Source: JAVBLY01 sp031553035
GTDB lineage: Bacteria; Bacillota; Clostridia; Peptostreptococcales; Anaerovoracaceae
DNA: 64,000 bases
Reading direction: 5' to 3'
NCBI GenBank assembly: GCA_031553035.1
Contig: JAVBLY010000008.1
Location: forward strand, 1-64,000
A model generated the notes under the pieces. The model saw only the letters and a list, made by a program, of their open reading frames with translations, was not told the origin of the DNA and searched no databases. Position numbers and translations under genes: made by a program. Positions 45,788-55,168 of this stretch are shown one piece after another (position 1 is the stretch's first letter; each line of letters starts with the position of its first letter).

Positions 45788-45898
45788 AAAGTCTGCCATG
45801 CTCGCCTTCAACAGAAGGCTCCCACACCACTGCTAAAAGCCGTCCCGACGCCTTTCTTTACGCAGTGTTCCCAAGGGTTCAAATCCTTTCATCTTTCA
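45788..45898 (+). pseudogene. Degenerate tRNA-Ser(GCU)-like sequence
   Basis: Contains a CTGCTAA anticodon-loop-like heptamer, a long variable arm region and a fair T-arm (AAGGG TTCAAAT CCTTT at 45873-45889). The acceptor arms do not pair well, so it is probably inactive. The assignment is tentative. Confidence 0.3.
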
Positions 45899-45962
45899 CA
45901 ACTATAATTATCCTGTGATATGCAAAACCCTCCAGCGACTGCTGAAGGGTTGTACATATCAG

Positions 45963-46038
<76 letters not shown>

Positions 46039-46169
46039 ACGATGTGTCGACTGAATCGACTATTAAATTGTAGGACTTTTGGTTTCGATCTTGCAACCGT
46101 CATTTTCCCAAAAGATATTGCGGCCAACGACCACTGTGTTATCCGACATCTACAGTTAAAACCGGTAAA

Positions 46170-46257
46170 TGGTGCCGGAGATCGGGGTCGAACCGATACG
46201 ATCTTAACGATCGCAGGATTTTAAGTCCTGTGCGTCTGCCAATTCCGCCACTCCGGC
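46170..46257 (-). tRNA. tRNA-Leu (UAA)
   Basis: An 88-nt tRNA with a perfect 7-bp acceptor stem (GCCGGAG/CTCCGGC), CTTAAAA anticodon loop, long variable arm (class II) and encoded CCA. Confidence 0.92.
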
Positions 46258-46642
46258 AAAGTTTATCTGCTCCTCCGGAGCAATTGTGTGAGTTTATTAC
46301 TCTTGGCAACAGAAATAATTATACCGTGAAAGCAGGGGAGATGTCAATGCTTTTGTCTCCATACCCGATCCACTGCGGTCGATCCGTTTTTTCCGTTCAA
46401 GACAGTCTTGTTGGAGGTCATTAATAACTAATAAATAATCTGTGAAGCAGTATGAGTTATTTTTTGTTTTTGGGTCAACATTGCCAGTATAGGGTGATTC
46501 TGACGCCGTAATCCTGCGATATGGGACAGATATTCGAGTATCGGGAGTACAATCCACCCGATACAAGCGATTCTGACCAAATATCGCCAAATAAAAAAAC
46601 ATTAAAAATACACTTTCTCCAAAATAGAAAATATTACCGCAA
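46258..46642. other. Intergenic region between tRNA-Leu and hybrid kinase
   Basis: About 385 bp with no convincing gene. A small hairpin TGCTCC/GGAGCA lies near 46267-46281, upstream of the tRNA. The open frames here have no ribosome sites. Confidence 0.5.
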
Positions 46643-48376
46643 CTACCCTAAATACTGACTCAGCATCGTCATAACATCATCCACCACAATAGGCTTTCCC
46701 AGATGGTCGTTCATTCCTGCTGCAAGGCATTTTTCGATGTCTTCCTTGAATACGTTGGCGGTCATTGCGATTATGGGGATGTCACGGGACTGAGGCGTAT
46801 TCATGGCTCTGATTATCCCTGTCGCTTCCAGACCGTCCACATTGGGCATCTGGACGTCCATAAGTATAAGGTCATATCTATCCGGGTCTGCGGTAAAGGC
46901 ATCGATGGCTTCCTGACCGCTCTTAACAGTATCCACTTTTACGTGGGTTGGTTGGAGTAGTGTTATTATTATTTCCAGATTGATGTCAACGTCGTCCGCA
47001 ACCAGGATAGTCTTTTTTGAAAAGTCGAGAGTCTTAAGATTGTCTTCGGATGCTTTGATCGAAATCAGGGGCTGAAGGGTTTGTTTTGCTTCAAGCTGAT
47101 TGGGAATTCTGAATTCAGCCGTGAAATAAAAGCATGATCCCTTACCTGTTTCTGATTCGACCCATATATCTCCGTCCATCATCTCAAGGATTTGTTTGCT
47201 GATCGCAAGTCCAAGACCGCTGCCTCCGTATTTTCTAGAAGTTCCTGCTTCCGACTGCTGAAATATATTAAAAAGCTTGTCCTGTTCATGCTGTGACATT
47301 CCGATGCCCGAGTCTCTGACATACATCAGTATTTCGCATTTGTCGCCGTATTTTTCTTCCAGATTCGCACTGAATTCTATATGTCCGTTTTCGGGTGTAA
47401 ACTTGGTGGCATTAGACAGTATGTTTGTGATGACCTGGGCAAGGCGCTGATCGTCGCCGTAAAGGTATTTGGGGATATTATCATCAATCTTGATGGAAAG
47501 CTTCTGTCGTTTCTCTTTGATCTTAAAGGAGATAACGCTTCTGACTCTTTCGATCACTTCGCTGAATTCGAAATTGATATATGAAAGCTCCATCTTTCCC
47601 GACTCGATCTTTGAAATATCCAGGATATCGTTGATTATGCCAAGAAGGTGAGTGGAAGCGTTTTCGATTTTATCCAAGGCGTAATTCTTTCGCTCTATGT
47701 CGTCTTCCTGTTTACCGATGTATGTCATCCCTATTATGGCATTCATGGGGGTTCTGATCTCGTGACTCATATTGGAAAGGAAATCACTCTTGGCTCGGCT
47801 GGCGGCAAGTGCATCTTCACGAGACAGACGAAGATCGGTAACATCCTGGAACATGAGCATTGTTCCTGCATTTTTATGTTCTCCATCCATATCATCTTCA
47901 TCACTCATAGGCACGAGCAGTCCGGCAAAGTATTCAGGAGTGATTTCGTCAAAATGGAATGTGACATCAAATGCATAAGGTTCGCTTTTCTCCATTACGA
48001 CCTTGCTGAATCCTATCATTTCATCACAGGTATCTTTATCAAGAAATCTGGAGAGAACTTCCATCCATGTATGCCCGAGGACCTCCGATGCATTGGAAAA
48101 GCCTGCTTTGCTCACAAAGTATTCGGTACAGAATTCTATCCTGCCCGAATCGCTGAGAAACATTATTATATTTGGTGAATTGGCAAGAAGAAGTGACAGG
48201 TAGCGATCACGTTCCCGCTGGAGGAAGGTATTCGCCTTCTGCTGGTTCAGGATAGTGGTCGAAGCCACTTTTTCCTGCTGCAAGGTGTTGCGCAAGTGCC
48301 TGTTCTCACGCTTAAGTTTTTTTATTTCACGTTCAAGCTCGATATTTTCTTTTTTTTCTTCGGGTATTCCTGTCAA
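46643..48376 (-). CDS. Hybrid histidine kinase with PAS domain and receiver
   Basis: A 577-residue soluble kinase: N-terminal coiled coil (about 8-60), PAS domain (about 70-190), HisKA NMSHEIRTPMNAIIG, HATPase with GGSGLGLAIS, receiver with LVADDVDINLEI, LMDVQMPNVDG and GKP. Same plan as the kinase at 33084-34859 but with PAS in place of GAF. It follows the second FIST gene by 49 bp. Confidence 0.9.
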   Translation of the reverse strand: MTGIPEEKKENIELEREIKKLKRENRHLRNTLQQEKVASTTILNQQKANTFLQRERDRYLSLLLANSPNIIMFLSDSGRIEFCTEYFVSKAGFSNASEVLGHTWMEVLSRFLDKDTCDEMIGFSKVVMEKSEPYAFDVTFHFDEITPEYFAGLLVPMSDEDDMDGEHKNAGTMLMFQDVTDLRLSREDALAASRAKSDFLSNMSHEIRTPMNAIIGMTYIGKQEDDIERKNYALDKIENASTHLLGIINDILDISKIESGKMELSYINFEFSEVIERVRSVISFKIKEKRQKLSIKIDDNIPKYLYGDDQRLAQVITNILSNATKFTPENGHIEFSANLEEKYGDKCEILMYVRDSGIGMSQHEQDKLFNIFQQSEAGTSRKYGGSGLGLAISKQILEMMDGDIWVESETGKGSCFYFTAEFRIPNQLEAKQTLQPLISIKASEDNLKTLDFSKKTILVADDVDINLEIIITLLQPTHVKVDTVKSGQEAIDAFTADPDRYDLILMDVQMPNVDGLEATGIIRAMNTPQSRDIPIIAMTANVFKEDIEKCLAAGMNDHLGKPIVVDDVMTMLSQYLG

Positions 48377-48425
48377 TTAAATATGCTCCGTTATCTATTC
48401 CTGCTATGAAAATATTAGTTCAGGA

Positions 48426-49580
48426 TCATAAAACCAGTGCGCAGAATGTATAGTTATGGAATCTGTTTCTGAGCTTGCCGTCCGCTCCCGGCATAGGACA
48501 AATCTCCCCGCCGGAATAGCCCATCATAAACGGCTTGTCGCTTCCGGCCAATCTTTCCTGAATTAGCCTCAGTTCGGCTTCCTGATCCGGAGATGACATG
48601 ATGTATCTGGTCACACAGGGGAGGAGCAGTGTCACTGTTCGGTCTTCAACTTTTTCAACCAGTTCCAACCCTTTTTCCGCTGATTCGAAGATTCCCAGAG
48701 AGTCTATGCTTCCTACGGCAACCGACGTCCCAACCGGCATTTCGCCGCCTGTGAGCACGTGTCCGTCTTCGAATAATGTATAAAATCCCAGCGCCACCGG
48801 CTCGGCTTCTTCCTCATAGTAGACCATGAGAGGAGTAGTAGTGATATTTTCCTTGTTTATGACCAGTCCGATATTCGCCAGATACTCAAGGAGCGGCTTG
48901 TCGTTTATTTCATACAGGTATGAACCTTCGCTTTTTGTTATGATAGCTCTGTTGTTTGCTATGTTTCTTTCGGGGATGGATGTGACGATAAACTTGGGCT
49001 CTACCGGACCGTTTATGAACATCATGGCCAGACCGGCTCTGATGACTTCACCGTTGCATATGGTATATACCTGCTCATAGTTGAAGTCAACGTTATTGGT
49101 AATCGAGCCCCACATGGGTATGCCGTGGCACGCTTCGTCCATAGCCGCCACGACTTCGTATCCTGCAACATCGGGGATATACGGCATGAAGGTAAGAATG
49201 AGATTTGGATCTTCATCTACTTTGCCTCTAACATGATCGTACATACCGTCTATTTCTGAAACATAATTGCCTCTGTCGATGCCGTTGGTCATTCCTGCCT
49301 CGAAAGAGACTTCGTCGCTTGTCATGACTGTCAGCATCAGGTCAAACATGCTGTATCCGTGCTCATCTGCGCTGGCCATGGAGGTCATCCCTATTACATT
49401 GAATGGCAGTTCTTTGCATAATGCCTCAACAATTCCGGATTCAATAAAATCGATATGACAGAAAATCAGACCACCGGAGTTTTCCTTTAAAGCCGTCAAA
49501 TCGATCTGTGACTTGATCTCGTCGATGGCGGCATCTATATCGTCCACTTCTTCAGTGCGTGCTGTATACATACTTATCAT
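48426..49580 (-). CDS. FIST sensory protein, copy 2
   Basis: A 384-residue soluble protein with FIST N and FIST C domains (VIGMTSMASADEHGYSMFD; YSGGEICPMPG; NRFHNYTFCALVL). It is distant from copy 1 in sequence but has the same position upstream of a hybrid kinase. Ribosome site AAAGGA before ATG 49580. Confidence 0.85.
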   Translation of the reverse strand: MISMYTARTEEVDDIDAAIDEIKSQIDLTALKENSGGLIFCHIDFIESGIVEALCKELPFNVIGMTSMASADEHGYSMFDLMLTVMTSDEVSFEAGMTNGIDRGNYVSEIDGMYDHVRGKVDEDPNLILTFMPYIPDVAGYEVVAAMDEACHGIPMWGSITNNVDFNYEQVYTICNGEVIRAGLAMMFINGPVEPKFIVTSIPERNIANNRAIITKSEGSYLYEINDKPLLEYLANIGLVINKENITTTPLMVYYEEEAEPVALGFYTLFEDGHVLTGGEMPVGTSVAVGSIDSLGIFESAEKGLELVEKVEDRTVTLLLPCVTRYIMSSPDQEAELRLIQERLAGSDKPFMMGYSGGEICPMPGADGKLRNRFHNYTFCALVL

Positions 49581-49659
49581 AATAAGTACCGTTCCTTTCC
49601 CTAATAATTGAGAGTGCTACAATGTTTTCATTATAGCATAATATATACATTGTATGACA

Positions 49660-49826
49660 TAAAAAAAAGTAGCGTTGCCCTTTACTGTCTGATAGCAGGA
49701 CAGCTAAATGAAGCTCTCGCCGACGGCACTCCGTTTTGTAATTGTGCCCTTGTGGCTGCTACACTGGTTTCGATTGGAATGAAATATTTGTCCGGTGGGT
49801 GTTAAACCCAAATGATTTTAATAAAA
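49660..49826. other. Unassigned conserved-looking intergenic sequence
   Basis: After an A-rich run the sequence becomes more GC-balanced, with a small CTGTC/GACAG hairpin near 49688-49706. No start codon with a ribosome site. Composition differs from the flanks; it may be a small RNA or a remnant. Confidence 0.25.
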
Positions 49827-51317
49827 TCAACGATTCATCCCCGGAATGTCCCGGACCATCGGTCTCTCATCTATCATCGGCAGCACCGCCGTAAATCTGG
49901 TGCCGATGCCTTCACGACTAAGTACCTCTAAATGACCGTTGTGTTTTTCTGTTATCCACTTTCCGATTGAAAGACCAAGCCCTGCGCCTCCTGTGTGTCT
50001 TGCCCTTGATTCATCTGCTCTCACAAAGCGATCGAATATATGGGGAAGAACGTCTTCGGGGATACCCACCCCTTCGTCTTGTATTGTGATCCTTGCCATG
50101 TTGTCTGCAGCGAGTTTGATGGTTATCTTTCCGCCGTCAGGAGTATATTTTAAACTGTTGTCGGTCAGTATCCTAAGAAGCTGCTTGATAAGCCCCTGAT
50201 CTCCCTCCACTTTGACTCCGGGAGTAATGTCAGCCCTGATATCGTGGATCTTGTCTATCATGTCAAATTCTTTGACTACCTCGCTGACAATATTACTGAG
50301 ATCCAGCCTGTTCCATTCCAGTTTCATTGAATCAGTGTCGCCGCGAGCCAGGAACAATAGCTGATTAACAAGCTGTTTCATTGACTCAGCTTCTGTCCTT
50401 ATGGCTTGTATGGATTCTTCTAAAGTATCCTTGTCTTCAGTTCCCCAGCGAGAAAGAAGATCTGCGTATCCCTGGATCACTGCAATAGGCGTCCTCAGCT
50501 CATGGGATGCATCCGAAACGAATCTTATCTGTGAGTCGTAGGATTCATTGATTCTGTTGAGCATTTCGTTGATTGCCGCTGCCAGAGGCTTTAATTCTTC
50601 CGCCATTAGATCCGATGATATCCTGGCATCCAGATGGGTGACATTGATAGTATCCAGCGCCTGTGCCAGATTCTTTAGTGCTTCCTGTGAATATTGTCCC
50701 TGACCGCTTGCAGCATCGGAAAACGCCTGAGTCGCTTGGCTAAGTTCTCTCAGCGGTTCCAGAGCTTTTGCCACAGCCTTTCTCGTTGTCAGCGCCGTGC
50801 TTATGAGCATAAATATCTGAAGCACTAGAAGGATGAGCATGCAGTTGAATGCATAGTAATAAAACACCCCGACAGCCATTGATATATCCATATAATAACC
50901 AGCGCCTGCAGGAACGATCACATGGTATTCGGTAGTCTTCAGCTTTTTTACGAACCCGGATTTGTCTCCGTCCCAGGAAAAACTCCTGTACTCGGATTTA
51001 GTATTTTCCGGCATCAGTTTCTGGAGTTGTTTTGCGATTTGATAATCATTTGGGGTTTGTTTTGAAAAGGTGACGTCGAAATTCCCGAATGAAATATCTT
51101 TATATTGTTCCGCATCCTGCGCTGTTCTTTCTTCGATTTTGACCACATCATCGGCAACAGTTGAAGCTGTATTTTCCGCATAAGCAATGCTGCCGCAGAA
51201 AAGCAGTATGATCAAAATGATATCTAGAGCTATAAAAGAAGAAAGCTGCTCCCAGAACATCTTGGCGTTCAGCCTGAGTGCCAGACTTTGATTTTTATCG
51301 ATTTTTGGTTTGTTCAT
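49827..51317 (-). CDS. Sensor histidine kinase
   Basis: A 496-residue membrane kinase: two transmembrane helices (about 28-50 and 150-172) flank an extracellular domain of about 100 residues; then a HAMP-like region, HisKA SDASHELRTPIAVIQGY (near residue 270), and HATPase with N box DNSLKYTPDGG, G boxes DEGVGIP and GGAGLGLSI. Its ATG shares a base with the stop of the response regulator (TAATG). The input signal is unknown. Confidence 0.92.
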   Translation of the reverse strand: MNKPKIDKNQSLALRLNAKMFWEQLSSFIALDIILIILLFCGSIAYAENTASTVADDVVKIEERTAQDAEQYKDISFGNFDVTFSKQTPNDYQIAKQLQKLMPENTKSEYRSFSWDGDKSGFVKKLKTTEYHVIVPAGAGYYMDISMAVGVFYYYAFNCMLILLVLQIFMLISTALTTRKAVAKALEPLRELSQATQAFSDAASGQGQYSQEALKNLAQALDTINVTHLDARISSDLMAEELKPLAAAINEMLNRINESYDSQIRFVSDASHELRTPIAVIQGYADLLSRWGTEDKDTLEESIQAIRTEAESMKQLVNQLLFLARGDTDSMKLEWNRLDLSNIVSEVVKEFDMIDKIHDIRADITPGVKVEGDQGLIKQLLRILTDNSLKYTPDGGKITIKLAADNMARITIQDEGVGIPEDVLPHIFDRFVRADESRARHTGGAGLGLSIGKWITEKHNGHLEVLSREGIGTRFTAVLPMIDERPMVRDIPGMNR

Positions 51318-52012
51318 TAGATTTCCTTGATCTGATAGCCTACGCCACGAACGGTGTTAATAAGCTTGATATCATATTCTTCATCGATCTTGCTTCTCAG
51401 ATATCTTACATATACGTCGACGGCATTGGTTTCTCCGGCATAGTCATAACCCCAGACTTTGTTCAGAAGAGAGTCTCTTGTCAGAACTCTGCCTTTGTTT
51501 TCAAGAAGGCATTTTAAAAGCTCGTATTCCTTTAATGTCAATTCGATTTCGTTGTTATCATATGTTACCAGATGTTTTTCATCATCCAAAGAAAGTTTAC
51601 CTGCTGTTAAAGTCGAGGCAGGGGAGTTATTCCCCTCTGTCTCGGCTTTAATATTCTTTCTCAGGTTTGCCCTGATCCTGGCAAGAAGTTCTTCTATGAC
51701 GAAAGGCTTGGTTATGTAGTCATCAGCGCCCTGGTCAAGTCCTGTGACCTTGTCCACAGTGGAGTCTCTGGCAGTGAGAAGAATTACGGGAGTATCCTTA
51801 ATCTTCCTGAGTCGCCTCAGTACTTCAGTGCCGGTGAGACCCGGCAGCATGATATCCAGAAGTATCAGGTCGTAATCTTCGTCTTCAGCTTTTGTCAGCC
51901 CGGATATACCATCGAAGGCCTTATCAACGACGTAGCCTTCATGGGTAAGTTCCAGCTCAACCATGCGAGCCATTTTTTCTTCATCTTCAATTAATAAAAT
52001 ATTTTCTGCCAT
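51317..52012 (-). CDS. OmpR-family response regulator
   Basis: A 231-residue regulator: receiver (LLIEDEEKMARM, phosphoacceptor in LILLDIMLPGLTG, TARD, KPF) and OmpR/PhoB winged helix (LTLKEYELLKCLLENKGRVLTRDSLL...VDVYVRYLRSKID). The frame extends further upstream, but MAENILLIEDEE at 52012 follows AGAGGAAAC and is the start. Cognate to the kinase downstream. A GTCAAAT direct repeat with 11-bp period before the operon suggests autoregulation. Confidence 0.93.
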   Translation of the reverse strand: MAENILLIEDEEKMARMVELELTHEGYVVDKAFDGISGLTKAEDEDYDLILLDIMLPGLTGTEVLRRLRKIKDTPVILLTARDSTVDKVTGLDQGADDYITKPFVIEELLARIRANLRKNIKAETEGNNSPASTLTAGKLSLDDEKHLVTYDNNEIELTLKEYELLKCLLENKGRVLTRDSLLNKVWGYDYAGETNAVDVYVRYLRSKIDEEYDIKLINTVRGVGYQIKEI

Positions 52013-52040
52013 TTTAGTTTCCTCTATGCCGGAATTATTA

Positions 52041-52736
52041 CTATTGATTATTATTCTGTCCGTTATTTGGGTCATTGTTTGGATTATTATTGGGATCATT
52101 GTTCTGATCGCCTGCTGTGGAGTTCTTTACATTTTCTTTGATGTTTTCTGCAGTGTCAGATGCGGAGTTCATTACATTGTTGATTGAGTCCTTGCCTAGG
52201 TTCGGACCATCAAAGCTGTACTTGAATCCCAGGAATAGGAAGATGATCAGGGCTATCAGCGCTGCGCCGTTGAATATGATCAGGAGTATTATCAATATAT
52301 TGATGGGCATCCTGATAACTTCATTATCATGCTTACTTACGACAAAGTGGTTGATATTGCCCTTGTGAAGCAGGTCGAGAAAACTTCTCCATACGCTCTT
52401 AGCCTGCTTGCTGAAATCCGATTCCTGTCTCGGTCTTTGATTGTAGTTCATATTAGGACCGCTTTGATTATAATTGTTCTGGTTTTGATTCTGATTGTAC
52501 TGATTATTCTGTCCGCTTGATCCCTGATTGTTGTTATATCCTGGATCCGAGCCTGTCTGTCCGTTTGTGCTGTATGCTCCGCCGCCGGGCTGAGTCGTTT
52601 TTCCGTCCTTCTCCAGTTGAATGAGAGCCTCAAGGATGTCGCCGTCATTTTTTTCAAGGGCGTCTTTGGCTTCTTCATACGTAACGTTAGCTCTCTGCTG
52701 TAGTTTTTCTACTTGTTCTATGGTTATCTTACTCAT
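52041..52736 (-). CDS. DUF4342-type membrane protein with UBA-like domain
   Basis: A 231-residue protein: N-terminal UBA-like helical domain (TIEQVEKLQQRANVTYEEAK...), an Asn/Gln/Gly/Tyr-rich low-complexity linker, a conserved DUF4342 segment, one transmembrane helix (about 150-175), and a C-terminal Asn/Asp-rich tail. The start at 52736 follows GGAAAGGAAA. It is the first gene of the two-component operon, 28 bp before the regulator, so it may modulate that system. Function unknown. Confidence 0.8.
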   Translation of the reverse strand: MSKITIEQVEKLQQRANVTYEEAKDALEKNDGDILEALIQLEKDGKTTQPGGGAYSTNGQTGSDPGYNNNQGSSGQNNQYNQNQNQNNYNQSGPNMNYNQRPRQESDFSKQAKSVWRSFLDLLHKGNINHFVVSKHDNEVIRMPINILIILLIIFNGAALIALIIFLFLGFKYSFDGPNLGKDSINNVMNSASDTAENIKENVKNSTAGDQNNDPNNNPNNDPNNGQNNNQ

Positions 52737-52805
52737 TTCATTATTTCCTTTCCCTGTTTGCTTGTCTTTTTTCCACAAACATACGGTGATGTATCTTATG
52801 GTCTA

Positions 52806-52841
52806 ATCCTAACAGGGAATGATTTGACTTCAATTTGACTT
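52806..52841 (-). promoter_or_regulatory. Direct-repeat operator of the two-component operon
   Basis: On the minus strand AAGTCAAAT occurs twice with an 11-bp period (52833-52841 and 52822-52830), followed after 10 nt by TAGGAT as a likely -10. This is the class of site used by OmpR/PhoB regulators such as the one in this operon. Its sequence differs from the TTTTAAC sites of the surface island. Confidence 0.6.
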
Positions 52842-52881
52842 TGATTAAAAACAGATTAGAAGGGCATTCTTCTTAATTAAC

Positions 52882-53076
52882 TCAAATCGCATATTGGATC
52901 AGGGTTATTAGCACCAGGATTATCAGCACGCCGGCAACCACCACTGAAGTCATCTTTGCAGTCCTGACCTTGGGGTCCGTGCTCTGTTTATACTTCTTAT
53001 ATCGGGTTACTATCACGTAAACGCCGTATGCAATAACGCAGGCGCAAATTAAAAGTAATATTATCTTTGCTTCCAT
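52882..53076 (-). CDS. Small two-helix membrane protein
   Basis: A 64-residue protein with transmembrane helices at about 4-24 and 45-63 and a basic cytoplasmic loop (RYKKYKQS). Ribosome site GAGAGG before ATG 53076. No family is recognised. Confidence 0.7.
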   Translation of the reverse strand: MEAKIILLLICACVIAYGVYVIVTRYKKYKQSTDPKVRTAKMTSVVVAGVLIILVLITLIQYAI

Positions 53077-53160
53077 ATTTACCTCTCTTTCGACACAATC
53101 TAGTATATCTCATGGAGCAATTATTTCAAAGATTTAATTCAGCGTCATACATGATTATGA

Positions 53161-53166
53161 TATAAT
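53161..53166 (+). promoter_or_regulatory. -10 element abutting the PHP gene start
   Basis: TATAAT immediately precedes the ATGs at 53167 and 53173, with no ribosome binding site. A start about 7 nt after the -10 falls at or next to ATG 53173, so the mRNA may be leaderless. The -35 is weak. Confidence 0.5.
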
Positions 53167-53172
53167 ATGGCC

Positions 53173-54030
53173 ATGGAAAACCACAATACAGTCGATCTTC
53201 ATACTCACTCAACTGCTTCGGATGGAGATCTTTCTCCCGGAGATCTTCTTGAACTTGCAAAAGAAAATGATCTCAGGATCCTGTCACTTACCGACCACGA
53301 TACGGTGGACGGTCTCGCCGATGCAGAAAAAAGAGCAGGGGAGCTTGGCATTATCTTTGTCCCCGGCATTGAAATAAGCGCCAAGAGCTCCGAGGAACTT
53401 CATATTATAGGTTATTATATAGAAAAAGACATCCCTGAATTTAAAGAGGGTGTTGAACTCCTTGTCAAATACAGGAACCAGAGGGAACAGATAACCATCG
53501 ATTACCTTAATCAAAAAGGCGTCGAAATTACCGCCGATGAAGTCAAGGCTGCCACAAAAGGAAATATCATCGGCAGACCTCACATGGCAGCCGTCATGAT
53601 CAAGAAGGGTTACGTTAGCACCAAGAAGGAAGCCTTCGAAAAATATATCGGCACTCCCGAGTATATGAAGCTGGAGAGACCGAAAACAACAGTAGAAGAA
53701 AGTATCGATATTATAAAAAAAGGGCACGGCGTACCGGTTCTTGCTCACCCTCATTCACTTAATCAGTCTTTTTATGAACTGGATGAAACTCTTTCAGACC
53801 TTAAAGCAATGGGTCTTAAAGGCATGGAATGCTATTACAACAGCTACGGCAAATCCGAGATCGTGAATTATCTGTCTCTTGCTGTAAAGCATGGTCTTAT
53901 CCCTGTGGGCGGTTCCGACTTTCACGGCCCTGTGACTAAGCCCGATGTGAAGCTGGGGTCGGGAAAAGACAATATGCTCAATTATAATGATCTTGATATA
54001 ACCGATATACTTAAAAGCCATAAAGCCTGA
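53173..54030 (+). CDS. PHP-domain phosphoesterase
   Basis: A 285-residue metal-dependent phosphoesterase of the YciV/TrpH type, which removes phosphate from 3',5'-nucleotides or similar small substrates. PHP metal motifs: DLHTHSTASDG, LTDHDTVDG, PGIEIS, LAHPH and GGSDFHG. ATG 53173 (MENHNTVD) is preferred over 53167 because of the adjacent -10 box. It precedes the arginine operon but has separate promoter signals. Confidence 0.88.
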   Translation: MENHNTVDLHTHSTASDGDLSPGDLLELAKENDLRILSLTDHDTVDGLADAEKRAGELGIIFVPGIEISAKSSEELHIIGYYIEKDIPEFKEGVELLVKYRNQREQITIDYLNQKGVEITADEVKAATKGNIIGRPHMAAVMIKKGYVSTKKEAFEKYIGTPEYMKLERPKTTVEESIDIIKKGHGVPVLAHPHSLNQSFYELDETLSDLKAMGLKGMECYYNSYGKSEIVNYLSLAVKHGLIPVGGSDFHGPVTKPDVKLGSGKDNMLNYNDLDITDILKSHKA

Positions 54031-54084
54031 TATCCATTCGTTGCATAAATATACATAAAATACAATAAATATTCGCACAATCTA

Positions 54085-54112
54085 TTGACATTATGTTCTT
54101 CTGATGTATAAT
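54085..54112 (+). promoter_or_regulatory. Promoter of the arginine operon
   Basis: TTGACA (54085-54090), a 16-bp spacer, then TATAAT (54107-54112): both boxes are consensus for the housekeeping sigma factor. Confidence 0.8.
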
Positions 54113-54123
54113 AAATTTTAAAA

Positions 54124-54139
54124 TGCATAAAATTATACA
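54124..54139 (+). promoter_or_regulatory. ARG-box-like palindrome
   Basis: TGCATAA-AA-TTATACA is an inverted repeat directly at the expected transcription start of argC, similar to ArgR half-sites (TGnATnn). The spacing is 2 bp longer than the Escherichia coli consensus. No argR gene lies in the window. Confidence 0.45.
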
Positions 54140-54155
54140 GAACTGACGAGGTAGT

Positions 54156-55115
54156 ATGGGGAACAAAATATTCATTGACGGAGAGGCCGGAACAACCGGT
54201 CTTGAAATAAAAAGCAGGCTTTCCGGTCAGGAGGGTATAGAGATACTTTCTATAGATGAAGAGTTGAGAAAAGATCATGTTGAAAGATTAAGATTATATA
54301 AGGAAGCTGACATTGTTTTTTTATGTTTGCCTGATGCTGAATCAGCGGCAATATCATCGGAAGCAGATCCTGATACGAAGATCATCGATGCATCAACAAC
54401 CCATCGGGTCAGCGAAGGCTGGGTTTACGGACTCCCTGAGCTGGTCTCTCAGGTCGGCAATTCACAAAAGGACAAAATCAAAAACGCAAACAGGATCGCA
54501 AATCCGGGTTGTCACGCCACCGGTTTTATTCTCCTTATCAGACCACTGGTGGATGCAGGACTTCTCAAAAAAGATGCTCTTATTTCAGCCCATTCCATTA
54601 CAGGCTACAGCGGAGGCGGCAAAAGCATGATCGCCGAATATGGTGCGGATGGAGCTACAAAGCAGAGCAGGCTGGATTCTCCTGGACAATACGGTCTGTC
54701 TCAGTCCCACAAACATCTGCCTGAAATGGTGACACAAGGTAACATAGAGAAGACACCAGTGTTCATTCCGATAGTCAGCGATTTTTATAGAGGTATGCTC
54801 GTCAGCATCCCGATTCACATCCAGGTACTAAACTCAAAGGCCGATCATAAAGACTTGATTGACCTATATAAAGTAAAATACGCAGATTGCCCTCTCATAT
54901 CCGTAAAAACAGAAGAAGAAGCTTCCGTAAACGGTTTCATCTATGCAGACAGCCTTAAAGAAAGAGACGACCTTGAAATAATCGTCTGTGGAAACGGCGA
55001 GAGGATCACTCTCATGGCGAGATATGATAATCTGGGGAAAGGGGCATCAGGAGCCGCAATACAGAATATGAATATAATGCTGGGCCTGCCGGAACACCGT
55101 GGACTCAGAATATAA
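54156..55115 (+). CDS. argC: N-acetyl-gamma-glutamyl-phosphate reductase
   Basis: A 319-residue type 2 ArgC. It reduces N-acetylglutamyl phosphate to the semialdehyde with NADPH, the third step of arginine synthesis. The N-terminal MGNKIFIDGEAGTTGLEIKSRL is typical of the short type, with the catalytic cysteine in NPGCHATGF and GYSGGGK. First gene of argCJBD; ribosome site GAGG. Confidence 0.95.
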   Translation: MGNKIFIDGEAGTTGLEIKSRLSGQEGIEILSIDEELRKDHVERLRLYKEADIVFLCLPDAESAAISSEADPDTKIIDASTTHRVSEGWVYGLPELVSQVGNSQKDKIKNANRIANPGCHATGFILLIRPLVDAGLLKKDALISAHSITGYSGGGKSMIAEYGADGATKQSRLDSPGQYGLSQSHKHLPEMVTQGNIEKTPVFIPIVSDFYRGMLVSIPIHIQVLNSKADHKDLIDLYKVKYADCPLISVKTEEEASVNGFIYADSLKERDDLEIIVCGNGERITLMARYDNLGKGASGAAIQNMNIMLGLPEHRGLRI

Positions 55116-55168
55116 AGATAACAACCGAAGAACCACAGCTATATGGAAGTAGAAAGTAGGAACAAATC

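Noticed and set aside
46297..46602. Minus-strand ORF of 101 codons
   Set aside because: No ribosome site, no recognisable domain, and composition unlike the neighbouring genes.
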